Assembly (NCBI GenBank): GCA_002633005.1
Contig: NMRA01000063.1
Coordinates: forward strand, 904,768 to 944,503
Length of the DNA stretch: 39,736 bases
Origin: Phoronis australis
Lineage: Eukaryota > Phoronida > Phoronidae
Reading direction: 5' to 3'
A program made the translations under genes and the position numbers. Positions 29,703 through 39,736 of the stretch are shown piece by piece. Each line of letters begins with the position of its first letter. The stretch's first letter is position 1. The notes below the pieces were generated by a model. It did no database searches and was not told the DNA's origin. It worked only from the letters and a program-made list of their open reading frames with translations.

Positions 29703-31040
29703 TACTTTCATTGCTATGGTATCAATCTTCTACTTAACTTTTTATTTTTATCTGTTTCATCTGAAGTATAAAATATATCACAGTAAAATTTTCGACTGAC
29801 ATTTATAGTACATTAAATTATGAGCAGGCACAGTTTCAGTGACCAACATAAAATTTGGAGAGAAAACTCTTCAAAGTTCAGAACGCTGTTTGGAAAAAAC
29901 TGATAAATATCAGTTTGTAAAAAATGTCCCCAACTTTAAAAACGCCGTTAACGTATGTACTCTCAGATAATCATTATAGTCAATTGGGAAAGCAGGCCAT
30001 TCATTATTATCCTAGTGGACAATATCGGGAAAATCTGTCGCTGTCTGCCAATGATATCACGAAACCTGTCGTCGTCCGCCAATGATATCACGAAACTGAA
30101 ATGATCTAAGCTCCGTTGTTGCACAGGGCAATTACCTCATTCACCGCAATGAAATACTGGTTGAAATATATTGAAATGTCAAGGACAGAAATTGGTAATA
30201 TTTCAACATGCTTCTCTTTTGAAGAAATACGATAAATATTGACCAAAACACTGAGATTGATTTTTATTTCAATGTGGTATATGATTGACGTTTGCGTCTT
30301 GACATCGGACAAGATTGATATCAGACCTCAGAAAGCTGGTATCGTCTGGATACGGATTAAACGGGAGTTCGCACGGAAAATGCTAATGACACTTGTGGTA
30401 AAGACGGCAGAAACACACTGATTGTCCGACTCCTCCCCAGATTCCCTTTAAGGTTTTGCACCGGAAAGTATTGTATAAAATACCAAGAAAAGAAAAATGC
30501 CTCTCCAACATCACAACGAAAGTACTCGGTGCCAAAAATGGATACTTTGGAAAGTAAAGGTGTGAATTTATATTTTTCGCTTTATTTCATATTCAGTTAA
30601 CAACGATGTGAAACAAACCCAGTGGCAAGTTAAGCCCAAGGTCACAAATCAACTCTAAAAGGAAGGGTACTATTCTAATTTCCCAGCCTCGCAAGCCTTA
30701 TCAACATGTAAGTGTGTATTGATAATTTCCCAGTCCGGCAAAATGTGTGTATTGGTAATGTCCAATCGTGAATTAATAACATCGTTATTTTTGTGTTATT
30801 CTTATATGAAGCTTATTTTATTACACATTGGGAAATATAAACAGGCAAAACAATATATAGGAGTCATAGCAGTATCCAAACATGTTGAAAGAATGGAGTC
30901 GTGGTTCGTGACACTTAAATTTTTGAGAGTTCGGTGACGTGCTGGTGGTGCCATGGCAAAGTAGGGTCTTGCGAACAGGTGGTTCACGGGATTGAATCAC
31001 TATATTATCTTCATGTCTTCAAAGTAAAGTATCTAACAGG
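29703..31040. other. Region downstream of the minus-strand membrane-protein gene
   Basis: AT-rich, no gene seen. A duplicated block, TGTCGCTGTCTGCCAATGAT and TGTCGTCGTCCGCCAATGAT, lies at about 30036-30105. AATAAA on the minus strand at about 30583 or 30824 could end the transcript of the gene at 31377-31589. Confidence 0.4.
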
Positions 31041-31042
31041 CA

Positions 31043-31146
31043 TCAAAACAGCAATACCGTAACAGCATTACCGTAAAAGCATTACGTAACAGCATTACCG
31101 TAACTGCATTACCGTAACAGCATTACCATAACATCATTACCGTAAG
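31043..31146. repeat. Short tandem repeat, 14-15 bp unit (GCATTACCGTAACA)
   Basis: About seven imperfect copies of AACAGCATTACCGT. It is close to the 3' end of the minus-strand membrane-protein gene, possibly within its 3' UTR. Confidence 0.88.
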
Positions 31147-31376
31147 AGTGGTCAATGTGAAAGTATGAGCAGCCAATATAGCGAATAATTGAACCTAAAT
31201 ACTCGACGCTGGTGAGCTTATAACCACATAATTTATCCAAATCGTACAATAATGAATGATAATGATGACTGTAAGCTAACATAGGATGCTTTCCAGCTTG
31301 AATAACCAGCAATATCACTGGGTAAGGCCAGGATCATTCAAGATTTACGAATTTAGTGTCGTATACGTTATGTATT

Positions 31377-31589
31377 TCAGTGACGGGATTCCATGGTGGT
31401 TTCATATCTGTCACTTGGTACGACCTTGTAGTGATCTCGTAAACGAGTCTTCTCGTCCGCGGTCTCGCTTGACAGTTCTTCGTATGGCAGTTTCGAGCCT
31501 CGCTTGAGGGTCGCTTGCGTGAACCATCTCGGTTTGCATATGACTATAGCAACGTTTATTAAAATCATAGCTGACATCACACCAAACCA
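31377..31589 (-). CDS. Unidentified multi-pass membrane protein, last coding exon
   Basis: Minus strand, after the acceptor AATCTTGTTTTCAG, phase 0. It reads WFGVMSAMILINVAIVICKP (a membrane helix) and then a charged tail, RWFTQATLKRGSKLPYEELS...YKVVPSDRYETTMESRH, ending in TGA at 31379-31377. Codon use and lack of stops over 213 nt fit a real exon, and its phase matches the candidate exon at 35049-35178. Tail motifs YEEL and YKVV resemble tyrosine sorting signals. I do not recognise the family; a transporter or XK-related protein was considered without convincing matches. Confidence 0.5.
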   Translation of the reverse strand, partial: WFGVMSAMILINVAIVICKPRWFTQATLKRGSKLPYEELSSETADEKTRLRDHYKVVPSDRYETTMESRH

Positions 31590-32130
31590 CTGAAAACAAG
31601 ATTCAAAATGCAATATTTGTACTTTAAAACTTTAATGACACGCCAGACCCAGGCGGCTGTGTTCCGTGAACGCAAGAATCTCTGAAATGTAAGATCACGC
31701 CTGTCTTCGCGAGACACCTAAAAGGAAGCTGCTCCCGTCACTGCAATGCCTAAATTATCTATCTTTGGAACACTTTCCGTTACATTCTTGTTCAAAATCT
31801 CCCAAATTAGAGGAATCTTTGTAAAATAACGTTCTTCTCACGTGATTTGGTATTTCCAAAGAACTCAATGGCTAAATTTGTTATCACAATTTTCTTGTGG
31901 CTACAAAAGTTCACAAGCAAACCCAAGAAAATGCGCAGTCAAAGCTTTGAAAATCCGAAACATCAAAATTACACGAATGAAATTTGAACAACGACTTTTT
32001 AGTCCAGTCATTCTACGGATAACCCGGAAAAAATTGCAACAGAAGGTTTTATTGCATAAATCGTATCCTTTCACACCCCTTATTGGGAAAAAAAGTCTAC
32101 CGGATTCGGAGTGGCGGAAGTTGGTTTTTC

Positions 32131-32900
32131 AAGATGGCGGACAAAATAGCCGCCAGATTTTCTGATACGCACTATAACTCAAGAGTGGAATGTGATAGAG
32201 TAAAAATGCAAAAAGGTTTACCCATGTTTTACGGGTCAAAAAATCCATTGGAAATGGTTTTACATGGCTGTGGTAACACCGACCGCCATTTTCCAAGATG
32301 GCCGCCAAATCTACTTGAGTCGCACAACTTCACACGAACAGATTAGTGTGTCGTCTTGCTTCAAACATCGCATCATAGGTTTTCTGGGTCGACTAATCCA
32401 TTAAGACTCATTGCATTTGGCACTAATGATTACTTCCACCATTTCCAAGATGGCGGACAAAATGGCCGCCAGATTTGCAGATGATCATTATAACTCGAGA
32501 GTGGAATGTGATAGAGTAAAAATTCAAAAATGTTTATCTATCTTTTTTGGGTCATTGGAAAAGTTTTGCATGGCCGTGGTGACACCATCAGCCACTTTCC
32601 AAGATGGCCTTTAAAACTATTTCGAATCGCACAACTTCGCACAAACAGATTAGTGTATCGTCTTGCTTCAAGTACCATATGTTTTCTGGGTCGACTAATC
32701 CATTTAGACTCATTGCGCTTGGCTCTAATGATTACTTCCACCACTTTCTAAGATGGCCACCAAATAGTTGCTTCGTGTGAGAACTTCCGACTCCAGAGAC
32801 ACGCCATATCTTGAGTTTTTTAAGTCAGCACATCCATTACAATATTTTTTGTCTGGCTCTTGATGATTACGACTACCATTTTCAAAATGGTTTAACGAAT
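32131..32900. repeat. Tandem repeat, unit about 310 bp, about 2.5 copies, with AAGATGGCGG motifs
   Basis: Units start near 32131, 32447 and 32750. Shared landmarks are AAGATGGCGGACAAAAT, CTC(A/G)AGAGTGGAATGTGATA, TTTTCTGGGTCGACTAATCC and ATGATTACTTCCACCA. Each unit has two AAGATGG motifs. The frames at 31842-32922 follow the repeat and are not genes. Confidence 0.85.
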
Positions 32901-33111
32901 AACTTATTTGGGTCAAAAACATCAGGTTTCCCTGAACTTAATGATCATTCTCCTCCTGAAAAAATGTGCTGTATTGAAAATAACTCTCTGCAATTAATTC
33001 AGTGATCTACTATCCACACTGTCTGTGTCACTTCCAGTTAGTTGTAAATGCTAGTGAATCTATACACAATCGACCAGTATTTACACAACTAATCTCTGTC
33101 AACTCAGAATG

Positions 33112-33420
33112 AATTGCTGCAGCTAAAACCACGGCATTCTCCACATGCAACCGAGTACACCTATCCTAACTTCTTGCAAGTACATCTCTTGGAACTGCAG
33201 TTGGTCTTACGCGAGCATTTCACTACTTTCAGCAGGTTCTCTGGTGCTGCTGAATGGTCCGTCGTCGTGGGAATGAATTTTCCAGCTGCCAGCATCCATC
33301 CCCAATACAGCGAATCTAGGCCACTGCCACGGAAACTTGACCGCTCTTGCTCTTGATAATATGCCCCGGCAGCATGGAATTTANACTCCTTGAAGCCCTG
33401 TGCTTGACATTACGTATCCA
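33112..33420 (-). pseudogene. CXC-like cysteine-rich protein remnant (transposon-associated family)
   Basis: Minus strand. LDSLYWGWMLAAGKFIPTTT leads to SAAPENLLKVVKCSRKTNCS, then SKRCTCKKLG, a stop, and ACGECRGFSCSNS. The order W-G-W...P...AP..LLK...C.CK..C...RC.C.K.G..C...CG.C.G..C is one I know from multicopy, transposon-associated invertebrate proteins with a CXC-like (tesmin/TSO1-like) zinc-binding C-terminus. A stop after KKLG, a changed Cys (CSRK for C.CK) and frame changes upstream, near the undetermined base at 33384, show it is decayed. The encoded family's function is not established. Confidence 0.6.
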
Positions 33421-35048
33421 ATACATTCCAGAAAGCTCATCTCAGTATGAAATCTTCCAAGCCTGGCTAAGAACAAGTGACTGCAGATCACTATCGTTTT
33501 GTTTGCAGGCACTAATTTCCTCTAAAATCAGTTGCCTATGTTCATAAAAAGCATGCATATTAACCAAATTGTGGGTCCTAACTATTAAAATTTACTTAAT
33601 AATTTTTTGTTACACAATCCTATTTGCTTTTCATCAAATTCAGGTGAAATCAGCAGCCAATTCTCAATACATGCCAGCAGCAGACGAAATCGATGCTTGG
33701 GAACAACTAATAATATCTCCAATAGCAGAGAAAAAAGCCACTTCCTGCCCAATTTTATTAAGGGTTTGTATAATGAATAAGCCAATAACTCCACCAGAAT
33801 AACATATTTTTCTAACAAATACTATTTTTGATACCTCAAATGAATATATTTTACAGAAAAATAATTGAGTTTGTGAAATTTATAAGGAAAATTTACCTAA
33901 AGCCTTTTCTGAAAAACACACCAACTTTTATGTTATATAATCTAAAATGTGATTAAAATTCCACATTTAGTATATAAACCTTAAAAACAAATTATAGAAA
34001 CAATCAACTCATTAACCCCGAGTGTAGATTGTAAGATGTTTTTGTGTAAATGCGTATCAGGTTACAAACAAGGTTTGCAGAACGTAAATGCGGTAAATTG
34101 GGGTTTGTGAATTGGCAGCCATTTTGGCGGCCATTTTGTCAACCATCTTGATTTTTTTCTCGCAAACCAGTGACCAATTGTAAGGTCCAGATATTTTAAA
34201 TTGTCTAACTTACAAAAGAATAAAACTTTTACCATTTTCAGGGCAAAATATAAAAAGAAATCTTGCAACACGTACCAAATTGCCCTTTCGGCCGCCTTTT
34301 GTCGGCCATATTGGTTTTATTTTACGGAAAATTGGCATCTTTTGATTGGTATGCCTGTTATGAAAAGTATATAATCAATGACAAACTTTATTGTTTTATT
34401 TTTAGCTGTTTCATGAGAGTAATATGCCAGAAAACAGTAATCACCGGTTTTGTCGGCCATTTTTTCCGCCATCATGAAAAACCGACTTCCGCCACTCCGA
34501 TTTCGGTAGATTTTTTTTCTGACACGAAGGGATGTTTGAAGATGCCATTTATGCAAAAAACCTTCTGTTGCAATTTTTTCTAGGTTGGGCCCTCTGGAGC
34601 CCTAGAATGACTGGACTATTTAGGATGAGGAAACTCATCAAACGTTCTAAAAAAGAAATAAAAAAATATTTTACAAAGAAATTGACTGCATTCTCATTCT
34701 TGAATTTCTCGTTCACAATTGCATATACACATTCTCTATTGCAAGTTTACAAGCATTTCTTCTTTATCATTTATATCTCAGTAAATAACGGAGAACTACC
34801 CATTAGCTGATGTCGTCAAAGTTGTAAGTTTGAAATCTGCAGTCAACATTTTGACTGTACAGCGCCTCGAAGTAGAAGCTTAAGACAATGTTGTCACCCC
34901 TTCCTCCGGTAGCTAGCTACCAATTTCGCTCCACGTTTGTGCCGCCGCCACGGGTGCATAGTCGCTAATTTTATGGACACTGACTGCCGGTGCCACCCCC
35001 TGTTGGATGTTGCAGCAAATAGCGTTTTCGCTAAAGGATCTCTTTTAC

Positions 35049-35178
35049 CTGAACGAGAGTTGTGAAGAGAGACTCAGCGTTGAAGTCATACCAATGCTGT
35101 CCGATGACATATTTCTTTGTTACCATGCTTACGATCCACCATACTAAAATCACAACAGCTTCAAGCGGTGCTATAAAC
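35049..35178 (-). CDS. Unidentified multi-pass membrane protein, second-last exon
   Basis: Minus strand. The acceptor is GTTTCTCTATTTTTAG and the donor GTTCAG|GTAAAAG. The only open phase uses one leading base, then FIAPLEAVVILVWWIVSMVT (a membrane helix) and KKYVIGQHWYDFNAESLFTT plus LVQ, ending in phase 0. The last exon at 31589 also begins in phase 0, so the two join cleanly across a 3.5-kb intron containing the 2.6-kb inverted-repeat element. The other two phases contain stops. The protein family is not recognised. Confidence 0.5.
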
Positions 35179-35975
35179 CTAAAAATAGAGAAACGCGAAG
35201 AAATTGGAACCTACGCAGACGATTGGTTTCATAACCAATTTCACAAAAAACTCTTTCAGGCTGAACTTTATATTTTGTGTCGACAAGATTAGAATTGAAA
35301 TATTGAGCCTCACCTCGCGCTGACGACGGTATTACTGTGTTTCTGGCTATCCAAAAAATGAATATAAAATTTTCAGGTGTAGAAACGATTTTTGTAACAA
35401 ACATGAGGGTGCCAAGACCATGAAAAGCGGAACAGGTAGATTTTACCAGGAAGGCATCAATGTCTGGTTTTACTAGTAAAATATTTTGCTTCCGACGTAC
35501 GTGGAGTTATGTATGATGAGAGTGAAGAATCTTTTTTGAAATCAACGAAATTATCTTGATTACTACATGGTTATGATGAATTTTGGAAACATCTGTCGTT
35601 GCAGCATGGTCAGTTGAGAACGTATAACTATTTACTTTTTGGAGATGTGTTTTATAGCGGTGCAGAAAACGTGAAGAATGTATTTTGGTATAAGGTCTTT
35701 ACATATTTTGCACAAATTATGCGTTTGTATTCTGATGACTTATATTACATTCCAATCTGGTATAACAGTAACATATTAATAGATAGCAACGTAAGATTTT
35801 ATAGCCAGTGTTTATAAAAGGTATTACTGATGTTTGAACTTTGTTAGATATTGATGGAACATTTACGAGTTATCAATCCTTTTGTATTAGTTATGTTTTT
35901 TTTCCACATTTCATTATGTTTTATGGTCTCACGAGGGCAATTTCTACTTTGAAAAAGGGTCACAGACAGCGTCTT
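35179..35975. other. Intronic/intergenic, no gene seen
   Basis: AT-rich sequence between the membrane-protein exon and Kolobok-like copy C. The frame at 35599-35817 is unsupported. Confidence 0.4.
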
Positions 35976-37291
35976 TTAAAGGCGAAGGCAACATTTTTAA
36001 TGTCACTTTTAGCAAAAATAAGGTCTGTTGATTATCCCAGACATATTTTTCACTTAAGTACAGCTTTTCGTAATTTAACTGATTTCTCGTCCTCTACTCC
36101 GGAAGTGACGTTTTGGGAGGCAAGAATTTCACGCCAATTTCTTTTCATACAGTTAGACTGTGAGAGCTGTCAAGTCAGTCATTGTTCTACCTCGGATGTG
36201 ATAAGTTCGGTCGTCGTTTGCTTTTGTTTACGAGTCAGTCAACATGCCACGCTGTTGCTGCGTACCAGGATGTACTCATTATCGTCTCACACGCGCTTTG
36301 GGTACCGCTTTCCAAAGGATGACACACTTCGCCGTACTTGCTAGCTCGTTCGTGTGAAGAACGCAGCGCTACCCGCTCACGCAACGTACAAAGCAGTGGC
36401 AAGCATTTTCAGCCGACAGATTGCGACAGAGATATGTACGCTGAATTGATGAAGGTCCCTACGAAACAACGCCTGAAGAAGGGTTCCACACCGTCGCTGC
36501 TGATTCCCGGCAGTACCCCGTCGCCACCCCCGAGAAGTGCGTTTTTGAAGCGAGAAGCCAAGCGAGCTGGGCCACTATAAACAGTGACTGGAGGCACTTC
36601 ATCTACTGTCACCCATGCCTCCGAACGTACCCCATAGCGTGCAATTCCAGGATGTAGCAGTGATTCCCCGTGTGCTGTTATCTCTAGCCCAGAGCCTGTA
36701 AGCAGCCCTGCAGCGGTGTTGAGTAGTGGGAGTGAATACAGGCCCTGTTTGACACCCAGTGAACAGTACAGTTCGTCATCCAATGAACAGATCGCTCAGC
36801 CTAAGTTTGATAAGTTTATTGTGGACTTGTATTGGAGCTATTTAGAAGGTGCCACGTGTGTGTCGAGGGAGTCGCACGGCGGGACTTTGTAAGCAGTTTG
36901 GGTGCTCAAGTCACCATCCACTGGGAGTGTGTCGCGGTACACTCGGGCAAGTGGCCCACAGTTCTTCCTCTGTGCGTGAGATGATAATGAGTACATCTCG
37001 GTAGGCAGCAACAGTGTGGCATGTTGACTGACTCGTAAACAAAAGCAAACGATGACCGAACTTATCACCACCGAGGTAGAACAATGACTGACTCGACTGC
37101 TCTCACAGTCAGATTTTTTGAAAAGAAATTGGCGCGAAACTCTTGCCTCCCAAAACGTCACTTCCGGAGTAGACGACGAGGAATTAATTAAATTACGAAA
37201 AGCTGTAAATAAGTGAAAAATATGTCTGGGATAATCAACGAACCCTATTTTTGCTAAAAATGACATGAAAAAAGGTTGCCTTTGCATTTAA
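35976..37291 (+). mobile_element. Kolobok-like THAP transposon, copy C (fold-back derivative)
   Basis: TTAA edges (35976-35979 and 37288-37291), ends TTAAAGGCGAAGGCAAC and its inverse TTAAATGCAAAGGCAAC. The inverted arms are about 315 bp (35976-36290 and 36976-37291) and include the first codons of the THAP gene in both arms. It has the same architecture and size as copy A. The P2RX7-like gene of copy B is absent. Confidence 0.85.
36244..36960 (+). pseudogene. THAP-domain transposase fragment, copy C
   Basis: ATG 36244 gives MPRCCCVPGCTHYRLTRALG, keeping the CCC..C start. Deletions then shift the frame. Another frame carries KHFQPTDCDRDMYAELMKVP and IPGSTPSPPPRSAFLKREAK, but the stretch with the zinc-ligand Cys (VCGKH in copies A and B) is deleted, leaving only KHF. 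Later segments (PKFDKFIVDLYWSYLEGATC) match copy A. Several lesions make it inactive. Confidence 0.8.
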
Positions 37292-39064
37292 TGTTAGTCT
37301 CCCAAATATGCCAGTTTTACTTCAAATTTTAGCGAAAAAAACAAGCATGTTCTCATTTAATTAAAGGAAAATAGAAATAAACACTTTGGTGAGCACAAGC
37401 CGCCATTGAACTGGATACAGAAATAACAGTGCAACCCGTTCAAGTGTTAAATCATGGAATTCTGTTTGTGGAAGTTGTAAATAGTTGGATTGAGTTGTTC
37501 ATGTCACTTGTTCATTTGTGAACTAGCACGTTTTAGTTTTCAATTAAGTATTTTTTCCTGGCCCCAATATTTTCTCATCGATTTTCCATTGCCAATAAAC
37601 CTGCATCGGTGCTTTTGGTTGGTGGCATCCGGTGTAAAACTCGTGGACATATTCCAAGGTATTTGCTGAGTTGGCTGACGCTGGTCGTCTGTGTCAGTGT
37701 TAATCAGGCCCGCTACAGTCACACCTGTGCCAATTATCCTCGATATTTAAAAACAATTTTCGCTTTTCAAACGCTAAGTCGTGGGGTTTGAATTGGTGGG
37801 TAGGAAGGTTCACACATTGGTTCAAAGAAGTACTTTGGTAAAAGCGATCGAAGTGATTGTTTGCTTCTCGTTAATTGGTGCTTGCACGGCTCCTGTAGAG
37901 TTACAGATGTTAAAATCCATCTGAGTACGAATATGCACGCGTGGTGTGCTCGAGTGCTGCAATAAAAATCTGAGAATTCTACGCGGTGTGCGCTCGCGTT
38001 CGCTTATCACGTCACGTGAATCACGTCTGGCGGAAGAGTGGTCTGTAATTAGCACGGAATGTAAAAACGGCATTTGCAGTTCGAGAAGCGCGTTGCACAT
38101 TTTATTACAAAACTTGATCTTTGAAAGTCATTGTTTCTTTCTTAGACAGTTGTCTCAACAGATTATCGCATTATATTTCTTTGTTGATTTATTTGTGAGC
38201 TTAGGTGCATTTTGTGTTTCACACATAATATCGTTCTCTTGATATGCTTTACCGTGATAGGGTTCTATTTCCGTCACCAGCAAGAACATAGAGACCATCA
38301 GCGACTCATGAAAACCATTCAGAGTTCATTAGAACCGTGATTTGCAAGGTCTTTTTGGATTCCAGTTCATGATTCGATCATAAACAAAACCGAAAGCTCG
38401 TTAGAGGGTAGAAATTTAGAGGCGTCCCTATGGTAGTTTTATTTTGAAGCAGTTTTTTTATTAAGTTGTAAATGATCCCCACCACAAGTGTTCACGTGCG
38501 TATGTGTGTAGGTATGAATGTTTTTTCTTCATTTTCGCATGTTTGTAAAAAGTATTATGTTTACTAAAATAGAAAAAAACTATGTTCAAAAGCAATTTAA
38601 GAAGAAACCGTCTCTTTAAAGGAGTCACACGTTTGCCAAAGGTATATTTTGAGATCTTGTTAACAAAGCAAGTACATTTAATTCTTTTTACCAGCAAGCT
38701 TATTTTGGTAGCACGTCTCTTCACTACCATACGAGACATGCCTCCCATGCTTGCTACATTTGGTACCACGCCCCTTCACCTCCCAGATTTACTTCCACAG
38801 AACGACCATACGGGACATGCTTCTCATACTTGATACATTTGTGACAATTTCTTTATTCTACTCAAACTCACTTAACAATCCATTGCCATAAAACAGGTAG
38901 ATGCCAGTCATCCAAGCTGAAGTCGTTCACTAACAGCTTGCGCCACTTTTCTGCACCAAATTTAACCACCATGAATTGTAACATAAGACCGTTTACGAGA
39001 AGTGCGAAGCCTCATGCAAAATCCTGAAAAAGTGAGTGACTTCTAAAATAACTCATACATGTAC
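37292..39064. other. Probable intron or spacer, no supported gene
   Basis: A CpG-containing patch with CACGTCACGTGAATCACGTC lies around 37935-38030, and a roughly 36-bp direct repeat (ACCATACG.GACATGC.TC.CAT) at about 38728 and 38807. A minus-strand segment ending near 38876 (KWRKLLVNDFSLDDWHLPVL) is open and in compatible phase after the 39065-39185 exon. However, its acceptor tract is weak and no good donor follows, so it is not annotated as coding. Confidence 0.35.
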
Positions 39065-39185
39065 CTGTTCGTTTTGTGTCAAATTCCTCGCCAGACAAGC
39101 ATTTTGTGAAGGTCAAAATCTTCGCTGCGTTGCTGAGGCAAAATGACACTAAACCGATGGATAAAGTAACCATTCGAAAATAAAA
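39065..39185 (-). CDS. Candidate exon of the minus-strand membrane protein
   Basis: Minus strand. The acceptor is CCCACATTGTTTCAG and the donor ACAG|GTACAT. It reads FYFRMVTLSIGLVSFCLSNA and then AKILTFTKCLSGEEFDTKRT, one hydrophobic helix followed by a polar loop. It starts in phase 0 and ends in phase 1. That does not match the 35049-35178 exon directly, so at least one exon would be needed between them. It may belong to the same gene or be unrelated. Confidence 0.35.
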
Positions 39186-39736
39186 CTGAAACAATGTGGG
39201 TTTCGTTGTTGGTTAAACATGTACATGATATAGACAATTAACAATAGACTATTATGTTTGTTCTTACTAATCAAACGTTTTCACCCCAAATTTTCTACTC
39301 AAATTTTGATACGACGACCATTCACTACTGAACCTCTCATTTCCACTGGAAACACTTAATCTAACAGTCATTGCCTGGGCCCGGTCTCTAATCTTTGTAC
39401 TCGAAACAAACTCGAAACTATTTTTGGCAATTTCTCTGCTCCTTTTGTGCGAACTTAAGATAATTGGTTATCAGACTGTGCTCGAATACATTATAGTTTA
39501 TGCATAGGAGTTTCTAGTTTAAGTTTGCCCTTGAAGACCCTTTTATTCGTGCTACAAACTCGAGTAAAAACTCGAAATTTCGAGTTCAAACTCGAACTTA
39601 TTGCTTTAATATTGGGTTTACAAACTGTGAACTAAGGGCAATAAATTATCTATGTAAGTTATTGTGTACTCAAGCATAGAATAATAGACACTTATCTTGA
39701 GTTCGCCCAAAAGTAGAGTAGAAAGTGCCAAACCTA
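39186..39736. other. Window end, no supported gene
   Basis: AT-rich. Several ACTCGAAA/TTCGAGT words form short inverted repeats around 39400-39600 (ACTCGAGTAAAAACTCGAAA, TTTCGAGTTC). No gene seen. Confidence 0.4.

Larger units (their letters stand above)
31997..34625. mobile_element. Inverted-repeat DNA element of about 2.6 kb
   Basis: Left end (32000-32150): TAGTCCAGTCATTCTA, then AAAAAATTGCAACAGAAGG, a spacer, TCGGAGTGGCGGAAG and AAGATGGCGGACAAAAT. The same order appears inverted at 34450-34618. The outermost bases fit a TA target duplication (32000-32001 and 34617-34618), but a 2-bp duplication is weak evidence. The interior holds a tandem repeat and a broken CXC-like coding remnant; no transposase core is seen. 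It lies in the intron between the two best-supported exons of the minus-strand gene. Confidence 0.72.

Noticed and set aside
29296-29799. Hydrophobic 167-residue frame and overlapping frames
   Set aside because: Contained in, and running out of, a solo LTR that has its own target duplication; T-rich DNA gives Leu/Phe-rich translation.
31842-32346. Frames around the AAGATGGCGG repeats
   Set aside because: They begin in the element's terminal repeat and recur with the tandem unit; not conserved between units.
38872-38950. Minus-strand exon reading KWRKLLVNDFSLDDWHLPVL
   Set aside because: Phase is compatible with the 39065-39185 candidate, but the pyrimidine tract is poor and no convincing donor follows; kept only as a remark.

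Overview
The window is animal nuclear DNA, about 60% AT by eye. It has spliced genes with GT/AG introns, abundant minisatellites, cut-and-paste transposon remnants, a tRNA-derived SINE family and a solo LTR, and two single undetermined bases (12880 and 33384). The protein families (HGSNAT, a TGN38/TGOLN2-type protein, a P2RX7-like zinc domain and a THAP transposase) suit an invertebrate deuterostome. A lancelet, hemichordate or echinoderm are all possible; I cannot decide from sequence alone. Most long open frames here are not genes.

Layout. 1-6000: the 3' end of an HGSNAT gene on the plus strand (exons 2917-2987, 4838-4950 and 5645-5826). Its introns hold a 1.2-kb TTAA-flanked element and three minisatellites. 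6000-15600: a repeat-rich intergenic stretch with a 0.58-kb inverted-repeat element, copy A of a Kolobok-like THAP transposon, SINE copy 1, and tandem arrays with periods of about 420 bp and 49 bp. 15650-24336: a complete four-exon gene on the minus strand for a TGN38/TGOLN2-type single-pass membrane protein (about 480 aa). It has a signal peptide, an unrecognised Cys-containing lumenal domain, a mucin-like repeat stalk, one membrane helix and a YSKL sorting signal. 24337-25615: an upstream region with a CRE-like palindrome. 25616: a possible first exon of a divergent plus-strand gene. 25918-28467: three repeats lying edge to edge, a second 0.5-kb element, SINE copy 2 and Kolobok-like copy B. 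29176-29697: a solo LTR with a perfect 5-bp target duplication. 31377-39185: exons of an unidentified multi-pass membrane protein on the minus strand. Its last intron contains a 2.6-kb inverted-repeat element with a broken CXC-like coding remnant. 35976-37291: Kolobok-like copy C.

The most interesting item is the Kolobok-like family. Copy B carries a THAP transposase remnant on the minus strand and, converging on it from the other end, an open frame for a P2RX7-like cysteine domain. Copies A and C have lost that second gene. Both of their ends are instead about 315-bp mirror copies of the THAP end, reaching into the THAP coding sequence. This suggests a two-gene transposon and a route by which it decays into fold-back derivatives.
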